Assembly (NCBI GenBank): GCA_036874045.1
Contig: CM072341.1
Location: 6,708,501-6,772,500, forward strand
Source: Cymodocea nodosa
Taxonomy: Eukaryota; Streptophyta; Magnoliopsida; Alismatales; Cymodoceaceae
Direction of reading: 5' to 3'
Length of the DNA: 64,000 nucleotides
In this document: positions 22,295 through 34,923 of the stretch, in pieces
Numbering within the stretch: the stretch's first letter is position 1
Layout: every line of letters begins with the position of its first letter
The notes under the pieces: model-generated
Databases searched by the model: none
Told to the model about the DNA's origin: nothing
The model's input: the letters and a program-made list of their open reading frames with translations, nothing else
Made by a program: the position numbers and the translations under genes

Positions 22295-24445
22295 TGTAAA
22301 ATGTCAATTTGTGCATTTTATATATGTTAATTCATGCATATTAAGGATTATAAGTCATCATTATATATGTTCTTATAAAGGATTACATGAAAATCATATT
22401 TTTAGACATATGCATGAATTCGGGATTAAATAGTTGATAATGTACAAATTTATCCTTTATCAATTAAACACCTAGTCAATAACCCTTGTTTTAGACATGA
22501 TTTTTATAATTCTTCGATATATGACTTTATATACATTGTATGATTGCCAAATCACTTAAATTTGATGTTAAACTAAAAAACTTTAAGTAATTCATGTATG
22601 CACATGTGAAGAAGTTGTGGACTAAAACTTTCCTAATTTGGCAACTTTCCATATATGGTAACTCATGCATGCACGTAAATTATATTTGCATCATATGATT
22701 TATATTCAATGTATATGTGCATCCAACTTGGTTTTGAGTTTTATAGGTCAATAAATCATGAAATCAAGGTGGATCAAAGAGAAAAAAATGTGGGCCATTG
22801 GATGCAACTTATTGGAGCCCAAGCAACAAAAGCCTAGAGTATTTAAAGTGTTTGACCACTCAATTCTAGGCTATCTCCTCCTCTTCCAACACATTGCAGC
22901 CGGCGGTTCCAGCCATTCCAACATCTCCATCCGGAAAGTCCCATCTTCCCCTTGATCTTGAACAAGCTCCCTTCAGGAATGGTGAGCTTTGGCATCTTCC
23001 ACTCCTCCTAGAAGACACCTTCTCTTCAATTTAGATGGCCATATGTTAGGATCTCCTTGGGCGTTCATCTTGGTAGATTGGGAGGCTTGTGTGACTGATT
23101 TGGAGTGGAGCAAAAGGTTAGGATCTTCAGGGTTGAGTCATCGGAAGCACCATTCTTAGATGTGGAAGTCAAAGTTGTGGGTCTTGGAGGCAAGATCTTG
23201 AGGACGTGCACAACTCTTCTTCAAGGCAACCTTAGAAGCTTCACTTGGACGTGCTACAAGTGGTGACTGCCCTGTGAAGCATCGATTTCAAGGACTTTGG
23301 GGAGTCATTGCTTGAAGAAACGTAGAGAATTAAAAGGTATGATGGAAAGGAAAGATCCTCATACTAGTTTTCATGTTTTACAATTTTATATGTATGAGTA
23401 TAGTTTGAGTATGTGGAAGAACAAAATTCTATGCATAAATCTTTGTTTCAAATGTTCTAAATTAAAGATTATATATTGTTTTGATGTTAATTGATATAAG
23501 AATTGAGTTCATATCATATGTTTCGTGTGAATGATGGTGATGGTGTAAATTGTGAAGGCAGTTTTCCGTTTCTTAGATGGCCAGAATGTTAGTAGCTTTT
23601 CTTCGAATTGTATGCACTTGTTTGTCCTCTCTAAATTCCATTTTTTGTTTCATTTTGTAAGTATAATGAGTGTAGAACAAGTTTAAAAAGTTTTAGAATT
23701 TTTTAGAATGTTTTTCAAAGCTTTTCGATTTTATTTTGTGAAGGTATTAGCAGTTTTGAGTCTTTGTTGAGTGCTAGTTTTGAGCTCGACGCCTGTGCTG
23801 TGTTTGTGTCGTGTATTTTGTGGAATTCAGTTCTGTAAATTTTCCTTGTTAGTGTAACAGATCTACCTTCAAGGTGCGCTTATTTCGTAGCATTTCATGA
23901 AGATTTGACGGATATTTGATCTTTGAACCGAAGGTGCGTTTTTGGAAAGTTTCCATAACCGTCTACACCCCTTTCTTAAATAAGATATTTCCAGCGTTTT
24001 AATTTGTGTTAATCCACGAAATCATTGCCATTTGAAAGATATTTCGAGGATCTTTCCAACCATTATTTATTCTGGATTTTTAAATGTTCAAGTTGGAAGT
24101 TATTAGAGTTAAAAGTCAAGCATAAATTCTGTGATTTCCAGATTAACACTCATTGATTTCTTAAATATCTTATCATAACTAATTGGATTTTGGGGTAATC
24201 TTATAAACTTTAATTGTGCTACAAATTTTGTATATTAATATTAAGTAATTAGAGTTTAATTATGAATTAGTTTAATGTGGATATTTAATCAGATAATTAT
24301 TTTAATAAAATTATTTAAGACAAACTCCTTGTGGATTCGACCCGTACTTGCACATGCTTATTACAATGGGCACCGTGCGCTTGCGGTTATAAATGTAAAA
24401 TTTGCGCTTTTGCCGTTAATCTAACAACACATAAAAGTATTTACA
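22295..24445 (+). mobile_element. solo LTR of a different gypsy family
   Basis: A 2151-base insertion that begins TGTAAAATG and ends GTATTTACA, so its termini are inverted TGTAAA/TTTACA, with a 5-base target duplication. Near its right end (about 24325-24400) CTCCTTGTGGATTCGACCCG and TACTTGCAC match the conserved 3' region of Athila-type LTRs. The same landmark in G1 reads TGGGATCGACCTGTACTTGC. It has no internal region, so it is a solo LTR left by recombination between two LTRs. The rest is unlike the other gypsy LTRs here and lacks their G-box and palindrome modules. Two short open frames (22758-22955, 23297-23494) have no recognisable domain. Confidence 0.82.
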
Positions 24446-24697
24446 ATTCTCATACTTAGCTCTATTATATTGAATATAATTCATTTGTTGTTCATGTGAT
24501 CTAAGCATCTACAACTGTCTCAGTTATAAACAATCAGAGATGTCGTGACATTCCAAATTGCAAAATTCACATATGCTAACTATAGGTTTCAGAAATCTTA
24601 GAGCATAAACATATGGCATATTCTCAATTATAGAATAAAACACACAACACTCCTACTATTAAAAGAAAATAGCACTCACAGTTGCTTAGCTTCTCAA
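24446..24697 (-). pseudogene. G2 gag tail, 5' end
   Basis: Continuation of the G2 gag tail beyond the solo LTR. It aligns with G1 15745-16010, including the knuckle-like region near 24520-24560. Confidence 0.75.
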
Positions 24698-24715
24698 TCC
24701 TCGGCAACGACGCTA
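24698..24715 (-). other. primer binding site of G2
   Basis: The minus strand reads TAGCGTCGTTGCCGAGGA, a diverged tRNA-Asp complement. It lies seven bases inside the LTR edge, the same gap as in G1 and G3. Confidence 0.75.
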
Positions 24716-24722
24716 GAAAACT

Positions 24723-25970
24723 TGTTTGGTATGAAAAGTTAAATCTTAAACTTGCTTATATCAATAATTTCTTTTAGAAGTAAGCAAACAACCTTTCACA
24801 CAAATTAGATATTAATTCCAATTTGTATTTTTAACTACAAGTGCATAGTATATATTGTATTTTTGTGCAAGTACAGGTCGATCCCATAGAGATTGAGTAA
24901 GAATTGTGTACTGTTCCGATTTTTATATTGGAGTATAAATGTGTTCAGTAAGCACTCCGTTGAGTTACAGTTAATACAACAAACTTAGTTCGTGGAGTTA
25001 TGGCTAACTCAATGGACTAACCTCGTGAACCATTGGGTTAACTCCACGAGCCTAATTTTTCTAGTTGAATATTGTTAATTACAAAGGAATTCGGCCAACC
25101 ATTGGGTGCTTTCACAGATTGTAAATAACATCAATTAAACTATTTAATGTTAGTTAATATTAGATTTATCATTAAGCACTACTAACATTCATATATTTCA
25201 AACAGTTACCATTAAAATCTTTAAGTATCTAGAACGAATCAATTTCAGTAAACTGTAAAACTATTTTCTATTTTCTAAATCAAACAAACATAACACATTC
25301 ACAATATTGACAATGATAACATTACTCACGATACAAAACAAACAATACAACACTTTAATACTAAATGTAAACATAGATATTTTGTTGTTTTTGGTATTTT
25401 TGTTTTGATATATTCCTAGAGATGAATAAAAGGTGAAATGTAAAAATCTCTATACACGTGCAATTTAAAACATGGAAAACACACATGACATGGAAAACAC
25501 GTGACAACTTAAAACATTAAAAACACACGTGCAAATAACTTAACTATACGAGTTCAAATATTTCGGCTACTTACAACCTTAACTATCCGATGCCCAGATG
25601 CATTTTGAATAGTTAACACCTAACCTTCCGAAAGATAACTTAAGTCAAGAATTAAGGTTTCAACATGTGTACTTTAGGAAATAATAAAATATTCTTTAAG
25701 CATTTAAAACATAATTGTCCAGTACATTAAACATAACTCTCTGAAATAATAGAAAATTTGGATACTTAAGAATTTCACAACCTGCAATTCGCCGAAAGTT
25801 CAGAAATATACTTAATTAACATTAATTCCTTGAAATTATGCAAATTCTTTCATTAACACATATAATAGTGCAATTATAACATAATGACTTAATTCTTATA
25901 TGATAAGCTAAATATTATGCAATTAACCATCATTTAACCCTTAATATTATGCACTTTGTCATTCTAAACA
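24723..25970 (-). repeat. 5' LTR of G2
   Basis: 1248 bases, starting TGTTTGGTATG on the plus strand and ending TTCTAAACA. It is homologous to the G1 LTR but lacks most of its middle, including the conserved GC-richer block, between about 25440 and 25560. Its U3 end (about 25600-25970) is similar to the adjoining G4 piece at 25971-26309. Confidence 0.8.
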
Positions 25971-26309
25971 CTCACCGAAAATCCACTTAAGACATACATT
26001 AAAGTTTCAACACGTGTATTCCAAGAAATAATAAAATATTCTTTTAAAACATAACTATCCAATACATTAAACATAACTCTTTGAAATAACAGAAAATTTG
26101 AATACTTAAGAATTAAATACCTGTAATTCACTGACAATTCAAAAATGTACTTAATTAATGCTAATTCCTAGAAATTATGTAGATTCTTTCATCAAAGCAT
26201 ATAATAGTGCAATTATAACATAATAGCTTAATTCTCTGATGATAAGCTAAATATTCTACAATTAACCATCATTTAACCCTTAATATTATGCACTTTTTCA
26301 TTCTAAACA
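25971..26309 (-). repeat. 3' LTR fragment of G4
   Basis: 339 bases of U3, starting on the plus strand at ACTCACCGAAAATCC and ending TTCTAAACA next to the polypurine tract. It has a G-box at about 26011-26016. The remaining part of the LTR should lie left of the G2 insertion, outside the window. Confidence 0.75.
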
Positions 26310-27645
26310 CTTCCCCCATACTTAAATTTTGCTAGTCCCTTAGCAAACTAAGATCTAACTAGTTGGTCTTTCTAAAGTGCTAGAACTAAATTCTTCATTT
26401 TATTCTTCTTTAGAATACATAAATTAGATTACTAGATAGATATCCTGTATTTTTCAGTAATCTATTTTAACATTGTTTTCTTCTCTTCAACCTGTAAATA
26501 TATTTAAAACATATGTAAATTACATACAAAATATATTAGCATCATATAGGTGGTAATTATATTATCATTTTTTTCTTCTTTTCAAACATCTATTATCCTG
26601 AATTTTCCAATATGATTTCTAGAATAAATTTCAACTACATACAAATCAAAACACAATCCAATTCAATATAATTAAAACAAGTAGAATAATGAATTGTATC
26701 TCAAATAAACAACTTCAAAAGTCTAATCTAGATTCATACTTCAATAATCTTAGATAACAGAAAATATACTTGATTCAAAAGATTTCTGCATTTCACAAAA
26801 CACTTTTATCTTTTCAGAACAGTATATGCATATTTGTACTTTAAAAGTTAATTTGAAAAGCTTGAATCATATAACAGCTTTCTAGTGTACCTATGTATCG
26901 ATCTTTCAGTCAACAATCCCAGATCTGATCTAAATCTTAGGTTGCCAGATTTAAAGAGTCCTTTTTCAGGTCAACAATCCTTACATACCTATCTACTCAA
27001 GTACAAAAGGCTCGTGATCAAACAAGTCAATAAACTCTCAAAGTTTTTTTTTTCTCAAAACAAACAGAATATATACGTATTTCATTAATACAGATGCAAT
27101 ATAACACAAATCTCATATAGTCCTGCTTATTATTTACTGAAAATATGAATCCATATCAATAAGCTCATACTTTTTCTGTAGTTTAATAAGATTTACACAT
27201 AAATCATTCTACAAGATTAATCAATCAAATTAAATGTATCCTTGATCATATGTATTTCATTTAATCCAAAAATCAACATTTCAGCTCTTCCAGAATTTCA
27301 GATAATTTACTGAGTTTCAGTTAAGCATTTTGTTTTCTTTTTAAAATCATGAAACTATTAAGCTCATAAAATTTAACAAAAACATAAGATACTATATCAA
27401 ATTTGTATTAATGGTAAAATTTTGTAGCATCTTATATAGGATTATAAATATAACATTCAAGCAATTATAGTTCTTAAAAATTTTATAGTCTCAATTATCG
27501 AATAGTTACAGCAAATTCATAAAAAATTTTCAATTTCTACAGAACTTTTGCAGTACCATTCTAATTCCTCTAATTAACAAAATTACTTGGATACTAATCT
27601 AATTACCTCCCCCCCATACCTACATTTTGCATTGTCCTCAATGTA
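26310..27645 (-). other. duplicated polypurine tracts and copia-like block of G4
   Basis: Same plan as G1 3046-4411: a tract at 26310-26335, about 1.27 kb of noncoding sequence homologous to the S3 tail, and a second tract with the ACATTGAGGACAATGC motif at 27607-27645. No genes. Confidence 0.8.
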
Positions 27646-28124
27646 AAAGATTTTATAGTAAATACAGTAAATGTTAGCAGGTAGGAATATTGTTTCGTTG
27701 ACTTAGCACCTAACTCAACGAATTTAATTCGTTGAGTTAATAAATAACTCCATGAATTGAGTTTAAACCTAAATTTAGGATAAGTAATCAATTACATACC
27801 TTGTTCTTTTGTATCTCCTTCCATATCTTCTGATTTTTTATTCTAAAAAACTTTTCATTCACAAATAAAAGCAGAATATATAACAAAATAACAAAACATA
27901 AATTGTTAATTCAGTGTCTTGTGTGGAACCTAGACTCCTATGCCTTTGGTGGCTCACAAGCAAGCTAGTTGGTTTCCTAGAACATATACTAACAAACTGG
28001 ATTGATATTTTGTTTTTCTTTTTCTTTTTATAACATAAAACTAAAACTAAAATTTTTTCTTTTTTCTTTTTTTTCTAAAAATAAATGCAGAATACACACA
28101 ACATTAAAAGCACAAAATCATAGT
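27646..28124. other. noncoding spacer, G4
   Basis: A+T-rich. It has a GTTGAGTTA/TAACTC palindrome cluster at 27700-27755 and T-rich runs at 28010-28080. It corresponds to G1 4412-4844. No gene seen. Confidence 0.6.
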
Positions 28125-29279
28125 TTAAGAACATGATTGAAAAGTAGTAACAAATAGAATAAATGTGTCAGTCCAAGCAAACTTTTTAGGCATAATTCTT
28201 CTTACTATTAATTCTGATTCAATGCAATCCATTTTCCTTTTTAACTTGTAAACTTGCAGTATGTTGTCAATACTAAATATGAGTGTATTTCCATTAATGA
28301 AATGAAATGTAGAAAGGGATCCTCTTCTGTTCCAAGATAATGTAGCTGTTTCTATTTCTACATATATTTCAATATATTCCTCTTCCCACTTACATTCATT
28401 TAGGTCTTTTATAATCCATATTTGAAATTTCATCAATTCATCCCACCATCTTATCAGACAAAAAGTAAGATCATCATATTCATTATACCACATTCCTATT
28501 TGAATTTTATCATATTCTGTAGATGGTGGTTTAGCTATATCACTAGGTATAGGCAATATTTCTATGAAGTCATTAACATAATTGTCTATGCTTACTATGT
28601 ATAAATCAGATCTAAATGCAACTAATATATCTGTGACTAGATATATATATCCATCAAGTATGACATGTATGTTATTAATTAATGCTTTCTGTCCGAGATA
28701 TATCATAGTATTTTCAGTCCAAGATCTATTCAGAAAATCGTACACACTTAAGCATAAATCTTCATCCCAATTTCCAATTGGTCTCTAGTAATACAATTTT
28801 TCGAGAATGGTCGAATTTTTATCAGAAAATGTTAAAGCTGACCCACAATTTTCAGTTGGTACTTCAAATCTATTAGGTCTTCCTACATTTCATTCTTCTC
28901 TAGTGATAGGATTTCTGATTAAAATATCAGGTAACAGAATTGCATACCTTGGTTTGGTTATGTAAATAATTAATCCTTCATCCATCCCCATAATATGATC
29001 TATTCCTTCTAATGTATTGGGTGGAATTCCAGCAGTTTCTTCCATATTCAAATATTCATAGCTGATTGAACTACGATTAAATGACTTCCATAAAAATCCA
29101 TCTCTAATCTTAGTCATTTTTGCAGCTTGTAGTCCATGAAAATATTTTTCTCTGACACAGTCTTTAATTTCTTTTGATACACAACACAATCTACACAGAT
29201 CTTTAGCTGATAGGTCACTTAGTACTTCCCTTAGTGCATCTAGTGGTAATTTCATCAAATCCATCTATTGTGATTCAGT
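28125..29279 (-). pseudogene. F-box protein passenger gene (copy 2)
   Basis: Minus-strand copy of the F-box gene, with the start Met at 29262-29264 (MDLMKLPLDALREVL). The F-box is at residues 4-45 (LSDLSAKDLCRLCCVSKEIK). The F-box-associated domain runs through DHIMGMDEGLIIY, ILLPDILIRNP, IYLGQKALINNIHVILDGY and RGSLSTFHFINGN to IMPKKFAWTDTFILF. Two long open stretches cover almost all of it. Aligned with copy 1, amino-acid changes are scattered and many are conservative, so the protein was probably still made for some time after capture. The sequence just upstream of the Met joins directly to the leader, without the intron-like segment present in G1. Confidence 0.85.
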
Positions 29280-30219
29280 CTGAAGCTTTGTTTTCAATAA
29301 ATAGTTGTTGATGAATGAAGTTGAATCAAATACTTCTCCTTCCAATTCCCCAACGAATTTTCTTTTCTTTCAAAAGTGCTGGTAACTCGTAAATAACATT
29401 TTGTTCTATATTTATAATGCACCTCCATAAAGCAAATGAATCTTGTTGCAATAATGTGTCTTGTAACGTGTAGTGTGGTTCCTAATTTTATGGATATGTG
29501 TTTCACTTCTAATTTCAAATTTCAGTAACCACTAAACCCACGAAATTTCGTTCGTGGCTAAAAGAATAACTATTTAGCTTAATCCACGAACTAACCTCGT
29601 TGAGTTACAGTTAACTCAACGGACTAACTTCGGTTATTGTTTTGCTAACTCCATGGACTAGCCTCGTTGAGTTACAGTTAACTAAATGAAGTGACCTTAT
29701 ACTATATTATTGACCCTGTGGAGTTAAGGTTAACTCAATGGAGTAAACTTACTCCATTGAGTTAACACTTAGCAAATTTCTAAAACTTACTCCTCGTATT
29801 AACTTCTATATTTTTTTCCTCTCCTACATTTTGTCAACTTAATTAAAGTTAAATACATGTCATTAATGTTGTTTCTAATCTAACTCATTTAAATTTGAAC
29901 ATTATATGCATATTTAACTTATAGTTCATTTCTTGTTGTGCAAAATTTACATTTTACTTTTCAGCATGCAAATATTTTCAACATTAACTAATTATCATGT
30001 ATTTAATCCTATCATTCAGAAAATTTGTAAATCTTTTAAATATTCTTGCAAATTGTTCAAACAGTTATATAATATTCAATACAGTTCATCAATTCTATCA
30101 TTCATTCTCAAACACGAATGCAAAAACATCTAAAATTCACACATTCATTTATATGAATAATTTACATTACAATCAATCAGATATTTTTAGTACAAATATA
30201 AGTAGACGAACAATACAAT
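29280..30219 (-). other. leader and noncoding spacer, G4
   Basis: Corresponds to G1 7550-8470. It has palindromic GTTGAGTTA/TAACTCAAC units at 29590-29770. No coding sequence that I would support. Confidence 0.5.
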
Positions 30220-31403
30220 TAGTCTTTTCTCCTAAGTTCATCTACTTTCTTCTGGAGTTTTTCTAGTTGTTACTCTAATTGATTTATCTGATCCATAGCT
30301 CCAATAATGTCTCTAAAAGGTACAGGTACTTCAGCAATTGCAGCATTGTAGTTTCTATATTCCTTCACTAAAATGGCTCTTGATTTTATCCTTTTAGATG
30401 TCCATTTCGTGAAGTCAATATAGTCCACCATCAATATAGGTATCAAATCTCCATAAAATAATTTCTTCTTTGCAAATTTTATCTTGGATAAGAAGACATG
30501 ACACTAGTTAATTTGGATTCTATTCGCAACTGCATATGTGGCCCATTTGACAAATTGACTCAGTTCAATACATGGTCTTGTCCTTGGTAGATATTTTTAA
30601 TCAAAATGTTACCTACCCTATGTGCTTTACCATTTAAGTGCTTCAGCCTATTTAATAATGGCACATCAGGATTGATAGCTAAACTGTCCTTGATTTCCTA
30701 TTTTGTCCACTCAATGGTAGTTGTGCTTTCCAAAATTTCTTTTCCTTCATTTTTCAATCCTAAAATGTTGGGGAGAAGCTCTGGTGTTATCTGTACATTA
30801 GCTTGCTCCATGTTGAAAATTAATTGTCCTTCTTCTTCTCTTAAATTTGCATAGAAATAGGGCACTAGATTTTCATAAATTGCATGCCCTCTCTATTGAG
30901 AAATAAATTGTAGTAGACCTTAGAACTCAAATAATTATTTGATTTCCTACATACCATCCTAGTTTACTGGTCTACTATAAATAATATCATAACTCCTAAT
31001 CTCTTGATATTTATTATATGCTTCCTAACTCCAAAAGTGTATTACATTCAAAATTGTTGCTTCAGTCTGGTCAGGAATTTAAATTTGCTGCTCTAGAGGG
31101 GTTTGTTCTTGAATTTCCTCTTCCATATGCTGAACTTGACTTTGCTGGAAATGATCCAGAGATTCCAACATTTTTTCTTATACTTTTGTCTGTGGTGGAG
31201 AGCCAGTAGAACTCTCCACTCTTCTTTCTTAAATCCTTTCTAAAATTTGCTAAAGAGTCTCTTGCTCTTCAATGGAATCTATCAAGATATTTCCTTTGTG
31301 TTCCATATGCTCTTGTTCAGTTTCTTCTTTTCTTCTTCCTCCTGACTACCAATCTGCATTGTTACTGTTCTTTCTGATTCTATGGCAGATTGGGATGGAG
31401 TCA
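30220..31403 (-). pseudogene. G4 post-pol ORF (partial)
   Basis: The minus-strand match to G1 8475-9655 has the same FYANL-like segment (about 30840-30860), the LLPNI.GLKNEGKEI-like region (about 30740-30790) and the C-terminal helical tail (about 30230-30300). It is interrupted by several breaks and cut at 31403 by G5. Confidence 0.6.
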
Positions 31404-33394
31404 TGTTTGGGTTTTGTTAACTTCTATTTTTACTTGTTTAATTTGTCTTTATGCTTATATCAATAATTACTTTTAGAAGTAAACTAACAACCTTTCACAC
31501 AAATTAGATATTAATTCCAATTTGTATTTTAACTACAAGTGCATAGTGTATATTGTATTTGTGTGTAAGTACAAGTCGATTCCACAAAGATTGAGTAAAA
31601 ATTGTGTACTATTCTGATTTTTATATTGAATTATATGTGTTTAGTAAGCACTCCATTGAGTTACAGTTAACACAACAGACCTAGTTTGTGGAGTTCTGGC
31701 TAACTCAATGGACTAACCTCGTGGGCTTAAGTTAACACCACAAGCCTATCTTTCCACTTAAATGCTGCTATTTACAAAGGAATTTGGCCAATCATTGGGT
31801 GGTTCCACATATTGTAAATAACATCAATTAAGCTCTTCAATGTAAGTTAATATTAAATTTATCATTAAGCAACACTAACATTCAGATATTTCAAATAGTA
31901 ACCATTAAAATCTTTAAGTATATGGCACAAATCAATTTCAGTAAACTGTAAAACTATTTTCTATTTTCTGAATCAAACAAACATAAAACACTCACAATAC
32001 TGATAATGGTAACATTAATCACAATACAAAATAAACAATACAACACTTAAATACTAAATGTAAACATAGATAATTTGTTGTTTTTGGTATTTTTGTTTTG
32101 ATATGTTCCTGAAGATGAATGAAAGGTGAAATGTAAAAATCTTTATCGATAGTAAATACTTCTGTCACTACATGCGATGTGATTACACCATTGAAAACTT
32201 AATCACTTACAATCTTGCCTCCTCTCCCTATAGAATCGCAAGTCCAAAATTGTAAGATGATCTCCTCTTCAGCATACTAGCATCAACCTGAAACCAATGC
32301 TAAAAGCTTTGCGATCTCTTGAGATATGAGTCGGTGCTTGGTGAAAATGGTTTCCCTTCCCACGACACAATCACTCCTCATAGTGGTTGTCAGGCATCGT
32401 GTTTGGCTTGGAATCGACCCGACATCAAGAAAGTATCCTCACAGACCTTCGATGGTTGGTGATTTTGGTGGTGGTGTGAAGCTTCAGGGAACTTCCGACA
32501 CTACTTGTAGTTAGCGTGGTCGTCCTCCTCTACACACACTACCCACACTTTCTTCATCTTTCTCATCTTCTTTTATATTTCTTTCAGTAGTAATTGCTTC
32601 TGCTTAGATGATCAGTTGGATTTCCTTCATTCATATCAATGACAGTGATCTCTTCTTCCTTCCACAAGTAAATTCCTGCGTGATATGTGCAATCATGGTT
32701 TTCCTTCGAATGTTCTGTTTCTGTAACTGCTATAGTGGCATATTAGAAAATAAATGGTCTATAGAGTTACAAATAACTCAATGGACTTACTTCGTTAATT
32801 TAACTAAAAAACACATGCAATAAAGAAATAAGCTGCTAACATAACACGTTACCTTAGTGTGTATTCATGTAACTCAACGCATATAGTTATGCTAACTTAA
32901 CGAGTTAAACATGTGCATCTCACATGATATACTAAAGCATTTAAATTCAACACGTGCATAATTCTAACTTAACGAGTTTAGATATTTTGGATACTTACGA
33001 ACCTAACTATCTGATGTTCAGATGCATTTCGGATAGTTAACAGATAACTTACCGAAAATCCACTTAAGTCATGCATTATGGTTACAACACGTGTACTTCA
33101 AGAAATAATAAAATATTCTTTAAGCATTTAAAACATAGTTGTCTGGTACATTAAACATAACTCTCCGAAATACCAGAAAATTTAGATACTTAAAAATTTC
33201 ACAACTTGCAATTCACCAACAGTTCAAAAATGTACTTAATTAACATTAATTCCCTAAAATTATGCAGATTCCTTCAATAAAGCATATAACAGTGTAATTA
33301 TAACATAATGGCTTAATTCTCATATAATAAGCTAAATATTATGCAATTAACCATCATTTAACCATTAATATTATGCACTTTTTCATTCTAAATA
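31404..33394 (-). repeat. 3' LTR of G5
   Basis: 1991 bases, with the conserved GC-richer block at about 32215-32500 and the TATA-like motif at about 32570. It contains a module at about 32820-32975 (AACTTAACGAGTTAAACATG, then a TCACATGATAT string) that is absent from the G1 LTR but shared with G3, G6 and the copia LTR S3. Confidence 0.82.
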
Positions 33395-33888
33395 CTTCCC
33401 TCATATTTAAATTTTGCTAGTCTCTTAGCAAACTAAGATCTAACTAGTTGGTCTTTCTAAAGTTGCTAGAATTAATTCTTCATTTCGTTCTTCTTTAGAA
33501 TATATAAATTAGATTACTATATAAATATTCTATATTTTTCAGTAATCTATTTTAACTTTGTTTTCTCCTCTTCAACCTACAAATATATTTAAAACATATG
33601 TAAATTACATACAAAATATATCAGCATCACATAGGTGTTAATTATATTATCATTTTTTTTCTTCTTTTCAACATCTGTTATCCTGAATTTTCCAATATGA
33701 TTTCCAGAATAAATTTCAACTACATAAGAATCAAAACACAATCCAATTCAATATGATTAAGACAAGTAGAATAAAGAATTGTATCTCAGATAAACAACTT
33801 CAAAAGTCTATTCTAGATTCATACTTCAACATTCTTAGATAACATCAAATATACTTGATTTAAAAGATATCTATATTTCACAAAACAC
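31404..33888 (-). mobile_element. G5: Athila-like element, 3' end only
   Basis: A minus-strand gypsy 3' LTR (31404-33394) followed by a polypurine tract (33395 on) and the first about 490 bases of the copia-like 3' block. Its left edge TGTTTGGGTTTTG abuts the post-pol ORF of G4, so G5 inserted there. It is cut at 33889 by Sirevirus LTR sequence. Confidence 0.8.
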
Positions 33889-34608
33889 TTAGAAGATATT
33901 CTACAAATCTCCAAGAAGATAAAGTTTCGGTGAATCTACGAGTGGAGATCGTGGAAATTCAAAATGATAGTGGAGAAAGTGGAAATTCAAAAAGATAGTA
34001 ATTTGAATTAAAGAAAAAATTAGTACGTAGATTATGGATTAAGTGGATGAACATGCTGAACGTGAAGTCAAAGTTCGACTACTAATAGAGAGTATGAGCC
34101 ACATTACAATGAGGATCCCAATATCAAAAACCAAGTCTGAATATTCAATTCGGATCCTAAACTGAAATATCAAGTTTGAATATTCATATCTAAAAAAGTT
34201 CTCCAACATCAAAAGAAGTTTGAAATTCCAAGCAATTTCAAAAAAGGAGCTACAAACGTAAGAAGTCTGAAAATTTGACAACTAGAGAAGAAGAGATACA
34301 GAAGCTGAGCAAAAAGAAGGAAAGGAGCTACGTGCATAAAGATCAGGCTTTATACAATTCGAAATTAGTTTTGAATAAGGACTTTATTTTCTATTTGAAT
34401 TGTATATCGGACATTACTGTATCAAAACCGTCAAGAAGGGAATTGAGCTGAAAAGATATTGTAAATTCTTTCTTTAAAGTTTATAAAGAATAGAATTTTA
34501 TTTACAAGTGTTTTGTGCTCTTGTTTTATCTGCTGGTAATTTTAATTACTAAAGACACAATTCACCCCCTCTCTTGTGATACAATGAACCTACAACTGCT
34601 ATCAGAGC
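33889..34608 (+). mobile_element. Sirevirus LTR fragment with primer site
   Basis: 33889-34594 is nearly identical to the last about 710 bases of the S2 LTR (35369-36081). It ends in the same CCTACA and is followed by a Met-type primer site (TGCTATCAGAGC, 34597-34608). The first about 445 bases of the LTR are missing. It is the stump of a second S2-family element. Confidence 0.85.
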
Positions 34609-34923
34609 ACGCATACAACTAGTTAGAAAACTTGTATTGGATTTGTGAACTTCTAATTGTTAGGTGGCACTAGAAAACTTGTATTGGATTTGTGAACTTC
34701 TATTTGTTAGGTAGCACCAGAAAACTTGTTTAATTTTTTTTTATACTTATTGTGTTAGATTATTATTTGAAAGGTTGTTTGTTTACTTCTATAGGTAATT
34801 ATTGATATAAGCATAAAAGCAAATTAAACAAGTTTTCTAGTGGTGCCTAACAAATAGAAGTTCAAAAATCCAATACAAGTTTTCTGGTCACCATCTATAA
34901 ACTATTTTCTATTCTTTCATTAA
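34609..34923. repeat. inverted and tandem gypsy primer-site repeats
   Basis: 34623-34667 and 34668-34711 are tandem copies of a unit reading GAAAACTTGTATTGGATTTG and on to a GGCAC(T/C)A end. 34668-34733 is repeated inverted at about 34818-34905, around an 85-base centre that includes the gypsy LTR end GAAAGGTTGTTTGTTTACTT. The units look like LTR edge plus tRNA-Asp primer site. No gene. Confidence 0.8.

Larger units (their letters stand above)
19012..25970 (-). mobile_element. G2: Athila-like element, truncated by S1 at its 3' side
   Basis: A minus-strand relative of G1. Present are the 5' LTR (24723-25970), the primer site (24698-24715), gag tail, protease, RT and part of RNase H. The rest lies beyond the S1 insertion, outside the window. 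A solo LTR (22295-24445) interrupts its gag region. Its outer right edge (TTCTAAACA at 25970) abuts a piece of G4 LTR, so G2 most likely inserted into the 3' LTR of G4. It is broken in many places and looks older than G1, which lies inside the S1 LTR that G2 hosts. Confidence 0.85.
25971..31403 (-). mobile_element. G4: Athila-like element lacking the gag intron
   Basis: Minus-strand remains comprise a 3' LTR fragment (25971-26309), polypurine tract 2 (26310-26335), the copia-like block (26336-27600), polypurine tract 1 (27607-27645), the F-box passenger (28125-29279), the leader (29280-30200) and the post-pol ORF (30220-31403). The left is cut by G2 and the right by G5 at a point matching G1 about 9655. 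Integrase, RT and protease would lie beyond the nested insertions and are not in the window. It is many-times broken. It differs from G1 by lacking the 1550-base intron-like segment. Confidence 0.82.

Noticed and set aside
22758-23494. Small host genes in the solo LTR region
   Set aside because: The two open frames are short, have no domain, and lie inside a segment with LTR ends and a target duplication.
25600-26309. Tandem duplication of the U3 end within one gypsy LTR shared by G2 and G4
   Set aside because: The first copy ends exactly at a proper LTR edge (25970) and the second starts mid-LTR and runs to a purine tract. Insertion of G2 into the 3' LTR of G4 explains this with one event.
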